In this document: piece after piece, positions 1 to 8,352 of the stretch
Numbering within the stretch: position 1 is the stretch's first letter
Layout: each line of letters starts with the position of its first letter
Assembly: GCA_900316355.1 (NCBI GenBank)
Contig: ONCQ01000005.1
Coordinates: 82,221 to 146,220, forward strand
DNA: 64,000 nt
Direction: 5' to 3'
From: an uncultured Prevotellaceae bacterium
GTDB taxonomy: Bacteria > Bacteroidota > Bacteroidia > Bacteroidales > Bacteroidaceae
Notes under the pieces: model-generated
Told to the model about the DNA's origin: nothing
Databases searched by the model: none
What the model saw: the letters and a program-made list of their open reading frames with translations, nothing else
Program-made: the position numbers and the translations under genes

Positions 1-937
1 GGCCCTGCGGCGCCAGCAGCGTGTCCACGTCTGTGCTGTCCTCCACGGCCATGCTGTCCACGGGATTCAGCCTGTCGCGCCACTCCTGAGACTTGTGGAA
101 TCGGATGAGAGAGAGGCGGTTGAGGATATAAGTGACGCTGCGCTGCGGATCGCGCTCTATGGGCAAATAGAGGTGTCCTGTCACGCTCTTTGCCACCCAT
201 CCCTCCGCGTCATCGATGCGCAGCTCATTATTCGAGCGCGAAGTGCATTGGAGCGTGCGAGCGCGCACCGAGTCATTGGTGTAGGTGATGACCAGGTCTA
301 TGTAGAGCGATGTGAGGATGTCGCGTGAGAAGGCCTGCGGCATGAAACGGAAGAGGACATCATCGCCTGCCAGCCATGTGCTGTCACACGTGATGATCCA
401 CGTCTGCAGATGCTCGTCGCCATGGTTGTGCACGGCGATAACTTGGCGGCCTACCCACACGTTGGCAGTGTCGCCTTCAGCAGTGTAGCGCGCATACTGG
501 TCGGTCTCGGCGGTGGCGGCGCCAAGTGCCTCGGCATCCCGCTCAAGGCGTTCTGTGACGCGTTTGTAGATGCGCTCAAGGCGTTCGATATCGCTGCAGT
601 AGAAGACCATCGAAGAGTCGAAGTCAGCGCGTGTGATGTGGTGCTTGCGAAACACCGCCTCCTCCATCTCATAGCGGCGTTCATCATAGGAGCGTCCTTC
701 CTCGTAGGTCGAGGTCTCTGCCATACTCTGTGCTACATGATAGTCGTACAGCACGCGCTCCATCTTGCCCTCCGACATCACGCCGCTGGGGAGGCTGGGC
801 TTGCAGGAGGAGAGGAAAAGGAGGAGAAGGAGGAGACCCACCCCCCTGCCCCTCCAGTGGAGAAGGAGACCCACCCCCCTGCCCCTCCCTTGTAGGGAGG
901 GGAGTAAGATGTGTCTGAGAAATGAGTGTAACTCCAT
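1..937 (-). CDS. DUF4296-type lipoprotein, 3' end cut by window edge
   Basis: About 312 codons are open from an ATG at 937 leftward to the window edge, so the C-terminus is missing. The protein starts with a lipoprotein signal: a leucine core ending LLFLSSC puts the lipid-carrying Cys at residue 46, which predicts a membrane-anchored envelope protein. Then comes a charged helical domain (SEGKMERVLYDYHVAQSMAE) of the type placed after lspA in many Bacteroidales, annotated DUF4296; function unknown. Residues 12-35 are encoded by two tandem partial copies of the palindromic repeat at 835-906, giving GRGRGVGLLL then WRGRGVGLLL, so much of the signal peptide is repeat-derived. It sits downstream of ileS, dksA-like and lspA on the same strand. 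The family call rests on position and overall look; the open frame and lipobox are read directly. Confidence 0.75.
   Translation of the reverse strand, partial: MELHSFLRHILLPSLQGRGRGVGLLLHWRGRGVGLLLLLLFLSSCKPSLPSGVMSEGKMERVLYDYHVAQSMAETSTYEEGRSYDERRYEMEEAVFRKHHITRADFDSSMVFYCSDIERLERIYKRVTERLERDAEALGAATAETDQYARYTAEGDTANVWVGRQVIAVHNHGDEHLQTWIITCDSTWLAGDDVLFRFMPQAFSRDILTSLYIDLVITYTNDSVRARTLQCTSRSNNELRIDDAEGWVAKSVTGHLYLPIERDPQRSVTYILNRLSLIRFHKSQEWRDRLNPVDSMAVEDSTDVDTLLAPQG
835..906. repeat. Palindromic GC-rich repeat, one partial and one full copy in tandem
   Basis: Two successive GACCCACCCCCCTGCCCCTC units; the second continues into the palindrome CTCCCTTGTAGGGAGG. It lies inside the signal-peptide region of the DUF4296-type lipoprotein and keeps the frame open. 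Confidence 0.85.
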
Positions 938-1012
938 CCTAATTTTTTGGGGCGACCTCGTTATACCGTTATTACGCTATTACGACAATTATTTAGCCGC
1001 CTTTTCAATTTT

Positions 1013-1651
1013 TCAACTTTCGACTTTCAGCTCATTGCTCAGCGTGCGGCGATAGAACAGCAGCAGGGCGATGACGCCACAGGAGATGCAGGCGTCGGCG
1101 ACGTTGAAGATGTAGGAGAAGAAGAGGTAGTGCTGACCGCCGATGAAGGGCATCCATGCGGGCCAGTCCCACTCGAAGAGGGGGAACGAGAACATATCCA
1201 CGACGCGACCGTAGAACCATGTGCTGTAGCCCGTGCCGAAGGGCACGAACTGCGCCACCTGCGGCCATGCGGGGTCGTTGAAGATGAGGCCGTAGAAGAG
1301 GCAGTCGATGATGTTGCCTGCCGCGCCGGTCATGATGAAGGCCATGCAGATGAGGTAGCCCCACCCTACTCCCTTGCGTATGAGTCGCATGATGTAGTAG
1401 GCGAGGAAGAGCGTGGCCAGGATGCGGAAGCCCGTGAGGAAGAGTTTGTCGAAGAACTCCATGCCGAAGGCCATGCCGTTGTTCTCGATGAAGGTGATGT
1501 AGAACCAGTCGGTGATGCGGCGGCTCTCATGCAGTGCCATGTGCGTCTTCACCCATATCTTCACGGCCTGGTCGATGGCCATGAAACCCAAGAAGATGGC
1601 AGCCACCGCGGCGGCCTGCCATCGCTTTACGTGTGATGTCAACGTTGTCAA
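1013..1651 (-). CDS. lspA: Signal peptidase II (prolipoprotein signal peptidase)
   Basis: Cleaves lipid-modified prolipoproteins in the inner membrane just before the diacylglyceryl-Cys. Both catalytic Asp blocks are visible: AGNIIDC (Asp116) and FNVADA (Asp186). Four hydrophobic segments fit the family. The stretch between the two Asp blocks (about 121-175) is longer than in the E. coli enzyme, as in other Bacteroidetes LspA as I recall them. At 212 aa it is slightly long for the family. No ATG lies near; the reading begins at a TTG at 1651, with another TTG three codons in, so the exact start is uncertain. It begins 14 nt after the dksA-like stop and precedes a lipoprotein gene, suggesting one transcript running ileS, dksA-like, lspA, lipoprotein. 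Confidence 0.95.
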   Translation of the reverse strand: MTTLTSHVKRWQAAAVAAIFLGFMAIDQAVKIWVKTHMALHESRRITDWFYITFIENNGMAFGMEFFDKLFLTGFRILATLFLAYYIMRLIRKGVGWGYLICMAFIMTGAAGNIIDCLFYGLIFNDPAWPQVAQFVPFGTGYSTWFYGRVVDMFSFPLFEWDWPAWMPFIGGQHYLFFSYIFNVADACISCGVIALLLFYRRTLSNELKVES

Positions 1652-1664
1652 GGTCTGAAGCGGA

Positions 1665-2051
1665 TCAGTGAGCGCGTTTCTTGTCGTTCTTCACCTCGAT
1701 GCTGAGTGTGGCATGGGGAACGGCACGCAGGCGCTCCTTGGGGATGAGCTTGCCCGTCTCGCGGCAGATGCCGTAGGTCTTGTTGTCGATGCGCACGAGC
1801 GCTGCCTTCAGTCCCTGGATGAATTTCTGCTGGCGCAAGGCCATGGCCATGAGCTGTTCCTTGGTCTGTGTCTCGCTGCCCTCCTCCAGTGCGTGGTAGG
1901 TGGGCGCAGTGTCGTCAGCCTCGTTGCTGTCGCGGTTCATGATGCGGTCCATGGTTTTCTCATAGTCGCTTTGTGCCACAGCCAGTTTCTCGTTGATCAG
2001 GACGCGGAACTCCTCGAGTTCTTCGTCGGTGTAGCGTGTTTTTTCAGCCAT
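1665..2051 (-). CDS. TraR/DksA family transcriptional regulator
   Basis: A 128-aa protein with the DksA layout: an N-terminal coiled-coil hairpin (about residues 8-85) and a C-terminal globular end with GICRETGKLIPKERL. Family members bind in the RNA polymerase secondary channel and adjust initiation, usually with ppGpp in DksA. Only one Cys of the classical four-Cys zinc knuckle is left, the usual Bacteroidetes form, so zinc binding is doubtful. It lies 41 nt after ileS and 14 nt before lspA, so it is probably co-transcribed with both. The family is clear; the specific role here is inferred. Confidence 0.88.
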   Translation of the reverse strand: MAEKTRYTDEELEEFRVLINEKLAVAQSDYEKTMDRIMNRDSNEADDTAPTYHALEEGSETQTKEQLMAMALRQQKFIQGLKAALVRIDNKTYGICRETGKLIPKERLRAVPHATLSIEVKNDKKRAH

Positions 2052-2092
2052 AGTAGTGCTATGTTGTCGTTAAGATTAGTTTTTCTATAAGA

Positions 2093-5000
2093 TTAGATTT
2101 TCTCGATACGTGCGTTGAGTTGGAAGTCCTCGAAGTCGAGCACAGCGGCGTCGGCGACAGTGTCGACGAGCGTGATGCCGTCGGCCAGCACCTGCGCGGT
2201 GATGTAGCTGCCGAAGGCCTCCACGGCGCGGTCTGTCTGCGCGTTGTGTTCGAGGGTGATGTGTATGCGGTCGGTGATTTCGAAGCCGCTCTCCTTGCGC
2301 AGGTTCTGTATGCGTTTCACCAGCTCGCGGGCGTTGCCCTCGTTGCGCAGCTCGTCGGTGACGGTGATGTCGAGGGCCACGGTGAGTACGCCGTCGTTGG
2401 CCACGGTCCATCCGGGGATGTCCTCGCTGAAGATCTCCACGTCCTCGAGCTCCACGGTGATGGCGTCGCCGGTGGGCAGTGTCAGCGGCAGCTGTCCTGT
2501 CTCGAGCACGGCAATCTGTTCCTGCGTGAGGGCAGTGACGGCGGCGTTGACATCCTTCATCAGCTTGCCGAACTTCTTACCCATCGTGCGGAAATTGCAC
2601 TTCACCTTCTTCGTCAACAGCCCGGCGCCCTCCACGAACTCGAGCTCCTTGACGTTGACCTCGTCGAGGATGAGCTGCTTCACGGCTTCGATGCGCTGCT
2701 GCAGCTCGCGGTCGATGGCGGGAATGGCGATGCGTGCCAGGGGCTGGCGCACGATGATCTGCTCCTTCTTGCGCAGCGAGAGCACCATGGAGGTGATTTC
2801 CTGTGCCAGTGCCATGCGCGACTCCTGTTCCTTGTCGATGAGGGCATCATCGGCCACGGGGAAGGAGGCGAGGTGAACGCTGGAGAGACCCTCTCCCCGC
2901 TCCCCCGTGAGGGGGAGAGCCTCGCTATCGCTCGAAAGCTGCGCGCCAGCCTTCGCCCCTCCCTTACGGGAGGGGTTGGGGGTGGGTCCATGCAAATCCC
3001 TGTAGAGCTGGTCGGCATAGAAGGGGGCGATGGGGGCCATCAGGCGCGCCACGGTCTCCAGACAGGTGTAGAGTGTCTGGTAGGCACTGAGCTTGTCGAT
3101 GCTCATCTCGCCGCCCCAGAAGCGCTTGCGGGAGAGGCGCACGAACCAGTTGGAGACGTTGTCGATGACGAATGCCTGGATGAGGCGTCCGGCGCGCGTG
3201 GGCTCGTAGGCCTCGTAGCTCTGCTCCACCTCGCGGATGAGGGTGTTCAGCGACGAGAGAATCCAGCGGTCCATTTCCGAGCGCTGGCTCATGGGCACTT
3301 CGGGCTCCTCGAAGTGCCAGCCGTCCACGTTGGCATACATCGCCAGGAAGCTGTACGTCTGGTAGAGCTTGCCGAAGAAGGAGCGGGAGACCTCTTGAAC
3401 TCCTGCTTCATCGTATTTGAGGTTATCCCATGGCTGTGAGTTGGTTATCATATACCAGCGTACAGCGTCGGAACCGAATTTCTCAATGTTGTCGAAGGGG
3501 TTGATGGCGTTGCCGAGGCGCTTGGACATCTTCAGTCCGTTCTTGTCCAGCACGAGGCCGTTGCTGATGACAGCCTTGTAGGCGACGCTATCGAAGACCA
3601 TCGTGGCGATGGCGTGGAGCGTGAAGAACCATCCGCGCGTCTGATCCACGCCCTCGGCGATGAAGTCAGCGGGATAGACGATGCGCTTGTCCAGTGCCTC
3701 CTTGTTCTCGAAGGGATAGTGAATCTGAGCGTAGGGCATCGCACCGCTGTCGAACCACACGTCGATGAGGTCCAGCTCGCGCTGCAGTGGCTTGCCGCTC
3801 TCGCCCACGAGGACGATGTCATCCACATAGGGGCGGTGGAGGTCGATGCGGTCGTAGTTCTCCTGCGACATATCGCCGGGCACGAAGCCCTTGTCCTTGA
3901 GCGGGTTCGAGGCCATCACGCCTGCGCGCACGCTCTTCTCTATCTCGTTGTAGAGTTCCTCGATGCTGCCGATGCAGATCTCCTCGCGCGTCTCGCGGTT
4001 GCGCCAGATGGGCAGCGGTGTGCCCCAGTAGCGGCTGCGGCTAAGGTTCCAGTCGTTGAGGTTCTCCAGCCATTTGCCGAAGCGTCCGGAGCCCGTGGAT
4101 TCAGGCTTCCACAGGATGCTCTTGTTCAGCTCCATCATGCGCTCCTTGGCGGCTGTCGAGCGGATGAACCAGCTGTCCAGCGGGTAGTAGAGCACAGGCT
4201 TGTCGGTGCGCCAGCAGTGGGGGTAGTTGTGCACATGCTTCTCAATCTTGAAGGCGGTGCCCTCCTGCTTCATCTCCATGCAGAGGACGATGTTCAGGTC
4301 CTCGGTCTTGGCCAGCGCTTTCTCGTCGAGGCCGGCATACTGCGGGTCGTAGGCGTTCTTGACGAAGTCGCCGGCGTGGTGCCAGTAGCTGTCGTTGACG
4401 CAGGTCGCGACGAAGGCCTCGTCCATGTCGGCTTTCACGAAGTACTTACCCGTGAAGTCCACCATGGGTCGTGTGTCGCCGGCTTTGTCGATGACGAAGA
4501 GCGAGGGGATGCCGGCATCCTTGGCCACCTTGGCATCGTCGGCACCGAACGTGGGCGCGATGTGCACGATGCCCGTACCGTCCTCCGTGGTCACGTAGTC
4601 GCCGGGGATGACGCGGAACGCCTCGGCGCTCTTGTCCACGGCCTTGCCGCCCTCCAGCGCACAGGGCTTCACCCAGGGGAAGAGCTGCTCATAGTGGAGG
4701 CCCACAAGGGTAGCCCCTTCCCAACCTTCCCCAAGGGGCAGGTGTTCTTCGTCCTCTGGGAAATAAGCATTCTTGCGTGATTCAGCTACAATATAGATGG
4801 CTTCTTCTTTGCTATAGGGGTTCTGTCCCTTGACAGCGACATATTTGATTTTCGGGCCTACGCACAAAGCGGTATTCGAAGGCAGTGTCCAAGGCGTGGT
4901 CGTCCAGGCTAAAATATAAACCGGCAATCCCATATCAAACACCTTTACAAGGCTCTCAGGGAATCCCTCCCCCTTGGGGGAGCCGGAGGGGGCCATTACA

Positions 5001-5644
5001 CGGAACTGCGCCGTGACCGTCGTGTCCTTCACATCGCGGTAGCAGCCGGGCTGGTTCAGCTCGTGGCTGGAGAGGCCGGTGCCGGCGGCGGGGCTGTAGG
5101 GCTGGATGGTGTAGCCCTTATAGAGCAGTCCCTTCTCATAGAGCTGTTTCAGGAGCCACCACAGCGACTCGATATACTTGTTGTCGTAGGTGATGTACGG
5201 ATGTTCCATATCGACCCAGTAGCCCATGCGGCGGCTGAGGTCCTCCCATTCGCTGGTGAACATCATCACGTTCTCGCGGCACTTGCGGTTGTAGTCGTCG
5301 ATGGAGATCGTCTTACCGATGTCCTCCTTCGTGATGCCGAGTTCCTTCTCCACGCCCAGCTCCACGGGCAGTCCGTGGGTGTCCCATCCCGCCTTGCGGT
5401 GGACCTGGAAGCCCTTCATGGTCTTGAAGCGGCAGAAGGTGTCCTTGATGGAGCGCGCCAGCACGTGGTGGATGCCGGGGTGGCCGTTCGCCGAGGGAGG
5501 GCCCTCGAAGAAGACGAACGAGGGGCAGCCCTCGCGCTCGTCGATGCTGCGGTGGAACAAGTCCTCCTGGTCCCACTGCTTCAATATCTCATGGTTCACC
5601 TCCGTGAGGTTGAACTTCGAATATTCAGGGAATTTCTTTGCCAT
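2093..5644 (-). CDS. ileS: Isoleucyl-tRNA synthetase with repeat-derived inserts
   Basis: Class I aminoacyl-tRNA synthetase charging tRNA-Ile. The HIGH-type signature reads HPGIH (residues 55-59) and KMSKR lies near residue 703 in GLKMSKRLGNAINP; the editing domain (TTTPWTLPSNTALC) and anticodon-binding domain follow. At 1183 aa it is longer than usual, and three palindromic repeats sit in frame: near residues 217-226 (GSPKGEG), 301-311 (LPLGEGWEG) and 886-919, a composite about 34-aa insert beginning PTPNPSRKGG between LYRDLHG and VHLASFP. All look placed in surface loops, which is inference. A good promoter lies upstream (TTTG 19 bp before TACTTTTG, 5685-5715). First gene of the operon with the dksA-like gene and lspA. 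Confidence 0.97.
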   Translation of the reverse strand: MAKKFPEYSKFNLTEVNHEILKQWDQEDLFHRSIDEREGCPSFVFFEGPPSANGHPGIHHVLARSIKDTFCRFKTMKGFQVHRKAGWDTHGLPVELGVEKELGITKEDIGKTISIDDYNRKCRENVMMFTSEWEDLSRRMGYWVDMEHPYITYDNKYIESLWWLLKQLYEKGLLYKGYTIQPYSPAAGTGLSSHELNQPGCYRDVKDTTVTAQFRVMAPSGSPKGEGFPESLVKVFDMGLPVYILAWTTTPWTLPSNTALCVGPKIKYVAVKGQNPYSKEEAIYIVAESRKNAYFPEDEEHLPLGEGWEGATLVGLHYEQLFPWVKPCALEGGKAVDKSAEAFRVIPGDYVTTEDGTGIVHIAPTFGADDAKVAKDAGIPSLFVIDKAGDTRPMVDFTGKYFVKADMDEAFVATCVNDSYWHHAGDFVKNAYDPQYAGLDEKALAKTEDLNIVLCMEMKQEGTAFKIEKHVHNYPHCWRTDKPVLYYPLDSWFIRSTAAKERMMELNKSILWKPESTGSGRFGKWLENLNDWNLSRSRYWGTPLPIWRNRETREEICIGSIEELYNEIEKSVRAGVMASNPLKDKGFVPGDMSQENYDRIDLHRPYVDDIVLVGESGKPLQRELDLIDVWFDSGAMPYAQIHYPFENKEALDKRIVYPADFIAEGVDQTRGWFFTLHAIATMVFDSVAYKAVISNGLVLDKNGLKMSKRLGNAINPFDNIEKFGSDAVRWYMITNSQPWDNLKYDEAGVQEVSRSFFGKLYQTYSFLAMYANVDGWHFEEPEVPMSQRSEMDRWILSSLNTLIREVEQSYEAYEPTRAGRLIQAFVIDNVSNWFVRLSRKRFWGGEMSIDKLSAYQTLYTCLETVARLMAPIAPFYADQLYRDLHGPTPNPSRKGGAKAGAQLSSDSEALPLTGERGEGLSSVHLASFPVADDALIDKEQESRMALAQEITSMVLSLRKKEQIIVRQPLARIAIPAIDRELQQRIEAVKQLILDEVNVKELEFVEGAGLLTKKVKCNFRTMGKKFGKLMKDVNAAVTALTQEQIAVLETGQLPLTLPTGDAITVELEDVEIFSEDIPGWTVANDGVLTVALDITVTDELRNEGNARELVKRIQNLRKESGFEITDRIHITLEHNAQTDRAVEAFGSYITAQVLADGITLVDTVADAAVLDFEDFQLNARIEKI
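2887..2989. repeat. Composite palindromic repeat inside ileS
   Basis: Palindrome CTCCCCCGTGAGGGGGAG at 2892-2918 joins, through the linker CTCGCTATCGCTCG and GCGCGCCAGCC, to a second palindrome CCCCTCCCTTACGGGAGGGG (2956-2975) with a TTGGGGGTGGGTCC tail. The same palindrome-linker-palindrome order recurs at 58190-58268 and, more loosely, 60334-60499. Confidence 0.85.
4712..4740. repeat. Short palindromic repeat copy in ileS
   Basis: GCCCCTTCCCAACCTTCCCC followed by AAGGGGCA, the variant with a CCCAACC arm seen also at 31001-31031. Encodes LPLGEGWEG in IleS. Confidence 0.6.
4965..4994. repeat. Short palindromic repeat copy in ileS
   Basis: CCCTCCCCCTTGGGGGAG followed by CCGGAGGGGGCC. Encodes GSPKGEG in the IleS editing-domain region. 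Confidence 0.6.
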
Positions 5645-5684
5645 ATTTCTTGTTTTCTATTGAGTCTTACCTTAAAAAACGGCG

Positions 5685-5715
5685 CAAAAGTAGCAAATAA
5701 ATAATGAACAGCAAA
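5685..5715 (-). promoter_or_regulatory. ileS promoter
   Basis: On the minus strand, TTTG (5712-5715), 19 bp, then TACTTTTG (5685-5692), matching the Bacteroidetes -33/-7 pattern, about 41 nt before the ileS ATG. Confidence 0.8.
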
Positions 5716-6089
5716 ATAATTTATTACTTTTCCTCCCCTCCACCCCATAAATCCCCTGTCGTCCATCTTCCATCTTCCCTCAGCCATCCTACATCAGCCC
5801 TCATCCATCTTACATCATAACCCTTAATGCTTTTTCTCATAACCCTTAAGCCTTTCGCCCGAAACCCTTAGGGGTTATGACTCGAAGGTCATGGTCTTCT
5901 CGTCGTTCCATCGCGACCGAACAATGAATGCACCACGGTCTTCCTACTGGACCACCATGGCGGGACACTCAACGCACGCGGCTTTGATGATTTCTCGTGC
6001 TGTGCGGACTATTTTTGTTAAGAAATATTTAATTTGAGGGGAGGAGGAGAAGAAAATAGAGCGTTAGAGAAAAAAATAGTGCGCAAAAC
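5716..6089. other. Intergenic region with one long hairpin
   Basis: No gene recognised. It holds two CATAACCCTTAA units and an inverted repeat, CATAACCCTTAA (5838-5849) against TTAGGGGTTATG (5868-5879), with one mismatch in 12 bp. This may be a terminator or a small repeat. Short open frames on the plus strand (5890-6030) look like decayed coding sequence but match nothing I know. Confidence 0.4.
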
Positions 6090-6121
6090 AGTTTGAATTT
6101 AAACTATTATGCGTACATTTG
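6090..6121 (+). promoter_or_regulatory. hipBA promoter and likely HipB operator
   Basis: TTTG (6092-6095), 18 bp, TACATTTG (6114-6121). The -33 box is covered by a near-perfect 16-bp palindrome, AGTTTGAATTTAAACT (6090-6105); a related half-site AGTTTAAT lies just before the hipB start. Autoregulation by HipB at this palindrome is inferred. Confidence 0.65.
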
Positions 6122-6149
6122 CGGCGTAAAAGTTTAATAATGGACTATT

Positions 6150-6497
6150 ATGGACAACATCTATATGCTTGCTGATGTGACCATCCAGAGTCGGATTGGC
6201 GCGCGATTGAGGCAGGCGAGGTTGAAACAGAACGTCACGCAACAGAGCCTTGCGGAGGCTGCGGGCGTGTCGTTGTCATCACTCAAGAAGATTGAGAAAG
6301 GCGAGATAGGTTCTTTTGACTCGCTGCTGCGGCTGCTGCGCACGCTGGGCTTGCTGGACATCCTGCAGCCGCTGGTGGATGAGGAACAGCTGAGCCCTAA
6401 TGAATACTACGAGTTGGTACACGCCGCCCGTGCGAAGTCACGCAAGCGTGCCGCAGGTAAGATTCAACCATCAAACAAGGAGGAATCAACATGGTAG
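6150..6497 (+). CDS. hipB: HipB-type antitoxin (XRE helix-turn-helix)
   Basis: A 115-aa DNA-binding protein with an XRE helix-turn-helix: RLRQARLKQNVTQQSLAEAA, then GVSLSSLKKIEKGE. Antitoxins of this family bind the kinase HipA and repress their own operon. The stop overlaps the hipA start by 7 nt, the usual coupling in hipBA. A second in-frame Met (MLADV) six codons in could be the real start. The palindrome over the promoter fits autorepression. The antitoxin role rests on pairing with the hipA gene. Confidence 0.9.
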   Translation: MDNIYMLADVTIQSRIGARLRQARLKQNVTQQSLAEAAGVSLSSLKKIEKGEIGSFDSLLRLLRTLGLLDILQPLVDEEQLSPNEYYELVHAARAKSRKRAAGKIQPSNKEESTW

Positions 6498-7771
6498 ATG
6501 TAGCCAGAGTGAGTATGTTTGGGATGCCCGTCGGCACGTTCCGATGGGATGCCCAGTATGGCGTTGCCAGATTTGAATACGACGGCAGTTTCGTGGGTCG
6601 CGGCTTGGAACCCTCGCCTCTGATGATGCCTGTGCGCGAAGGACGTATCTATGCTTTTGCGGACTTGGATCGTGGGACTTTCAAAGGGTTGCCGGGCATG
6701 CTGGCTGATTCGCTCCCCGACACCTACGGCCGGGCGCTGTTCGATAAATGGCTGGCACTGACGGGCCGCACGAGCAGTAACCCCATCGAGACCTTGTGTT
6801 TCCTGGGCAACCGATGTATGGGTGCCTTGGAGTTCGAGCCGGCGATAGACAGCGCATACGACCCCAATGCGAAGTTCGAAATCGACTCACTCGTGCAAGT
6901 CGCCAGTGATGCACTGGCGGAGAAGTCGTCCTTTGACGTGAACCTCAACGACGACAGGAAGGCGGCCATCGCTGAGATCCTGCGACTGGGCACCTCGGCA
7001 GGAGGGCAGCGCGCCAAGGCTATCATTGCCTATAACAAAGAAACGGGCGAGGTACGATCCGGGCAGGTGGAGGCACCTGTAGGGTTCGACTACTACCTCA
7101 TCAAGCTGGACGGGGTGTCGGCCACAGCGGGTTTCAGGGAAACGGGTAACTATGGTCGTCTGGAGTATTCGTTCTATCAGTTGGCGAAAGCCTGTGGCAT
7201 AGACATGACGGCGTGTTCGCTGATAGAGGAAAATGGCCGTGCTCATTTCCTCACCAAGCGCTTCGACCGCAAGGAGGACAAGAAGGTACATATGCAGACG
7301 CTCTGCGGTATTGCCCATTACGACTATCGCCTGCATCGCGCCTACGCTTACGAACAGGCTTTCAATGTGATGCGAGCGCTGCGTCTGCCCTATTCAGCAG
7401 CCCAAGAGATGTTCCGCCGGATGGTGTTTAATGTGGTGGTTCGCAACCAAGACGACCACACCAAGAACATCTCCTTCCTCATGGAAGCGGACGGCCGGTG
7501 GCAGCTCTCGCCGGCTTACGATATGGGATATGCCTATAACCCTCAGGGCGGTTGGACAGCCACGCACCAGATGTCCATTAATGGGAAGTTCGATGACATC
7601 ACGCGTCAGGATCTGCTCGCCTTTGCCAGTCAGAACAATATCAAGGAAGCCACATCCATCATCGATGAGATTTGCGAAGCAGCATCTCATTGGACCAAGT
7701 TCGCAGAGGAGTGCGGTGTGCCGCAGGAGATGCAGAACCGCATCGTTCCGAATCTATTGCTTAGCCTGTAG
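6491..7771 (+). CDS. hipA: HipA-type serine/threonine kinase toxin
   Basis: A 426-aa protein with the N-terminal HipA subdomain (GLPGMLADSLPDTYG, about 75-90), a nucleotide-loop region GTSAGGQRAKA near 166, the catalytic loop RNQDDHTKN near 318-326 and the metal-binding YDMGY near 343. E. coli HipA phosphorylates glutamyl-tRNA synthetase and so causes growth arrest; the target here is unknown. All expected catalytic residues are present and the length is typical, so it looks active. Encoded just after hipB with overlapping ends and followed by a strong hairpin (7857-7896). Confidence 0.93.
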   Translation: MVDVARVSMFGMPVGTFRWDAQYGVARFEYDGSFVGRGLEPSPLMMPVREGRIYAFADLDRGTFKGLPGMLADSLPDTYGRALFDKWLALTGRTSSNPIETLCFLGNRCMGALEFEPAIDSAYDPNAKFEIDSLVQVASDALAEKSSFDVNLNDDRKAAIAEILRLGTSAGGQRAKAIIAYNKETGEVRSGQVEAPVGFDYYLIKLDGVSATAGFRETGNYGRLEYSFYQLAKACGIDMTACSLIEENGRAHFLTKRFDRKEDKKVHMQTLCGIAHYDYRLHRAYAYEQAFNVMRALRLPYSAAQEMFRRMVFNVVVRNQDDHTKNISFLMEADGRWQLSPAYDMGYAYNPQGGWTATHQMSINGKFDDITRQDLLAFASQNNIKEATSIIDEICEAASHWTKFAEECGVPQEMQNRIVPNLLLSL

Positions 7772-7856
7772 CCACTCTGTGCTTGCGTAACCCTCATAGG
7801 GCTTTCCGCAAAAATAAATCTGCTCCCCACAAAAAGACACTACTACTCCCTCGCCT

Positions 7857-7896
7857 TACCCTCTATAGTCCCTACGCGCAGACACTATAGAGGGTA
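7857..7896 (+). terminator. Hairpin after hipA
   Basis: TACCCTCTATAGT (7857-7869) and its exact complement ACTATAGAGGGTA (7884-7896) form a 13-bp stem with a 14-nt loop. There is no strong T-run, so it may be an RNA-end hairpin more than a classical terminator. Confidence 0.55.
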
Positions 7897-8023
7897 CGCT
7901 TAGGAACTATAGAGTATAACGCAGTGCGGTGCGAAGGCGTTTGCAGTGCGGTGCGTTGGCCGTTGCACCGCAGTCCTTGACCAGCCATGAAGCGCCATAG
8001 ACACATAGGCACCATCGCACCAC

Positions 8024-8275
8024 AATTGGATACAGAATACAGAATACAGTTTTTTAGGCGCCACCTTTCTTGTACTGAAAAAGTTGACTCCCTGCTGCGC
8101 ACAGCGCACAGTTTTCTCAGGAGCAATGAAAAAGGGGACCGTGAATTTTTACTATTATATATATTATATAATTTTATTATATAATATATATAATAGTAAT
8201 TTCTATTTACCTATTTTCAGGTTGTCTTTATACCCCTGCCCCTAAAAAACTGTATTCTGTATTCTGTATCCAATT
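8024..8275. mobile_element. MITE-like element, copy A (252 bp)
   Basis: Ends are perfect inverted repeats of 35 bp (AATTGGATACAG, two more ACAGAAT-type units, then GTTTTTTAGG) at 8024-8058 and 8241-8275. The centre holds an AT palindrome with 23-bp perfect arms (8149-8171, 8177-8199) and a TTTTA loop. No gene inside. Copy B at 60659-60858 shares the ends and the plan but not the internal sequence. No clear target duplication is visible. Confidence 0.8.
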
Positions 8276-8352
8276 AAACTGTAATCTGTAACCTAAGCCA
8301 TTGAAGGCCTATCGCTTCCATCTTCCTTCATCCACCTTGACCTCGCCGGCAA

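Noticed and set aside
2120-3439. Long plus-strand frame opposite ileS
   Set aside because: It is the antisense reading of a strongly conserved synthetase and has no recognisable domain.
5890-6047. Short plus-strand open frame before hipB
   Set aside because: Composition is coding-like in places but no start context or homologous motif could be seen; left as possible decayed sequence.
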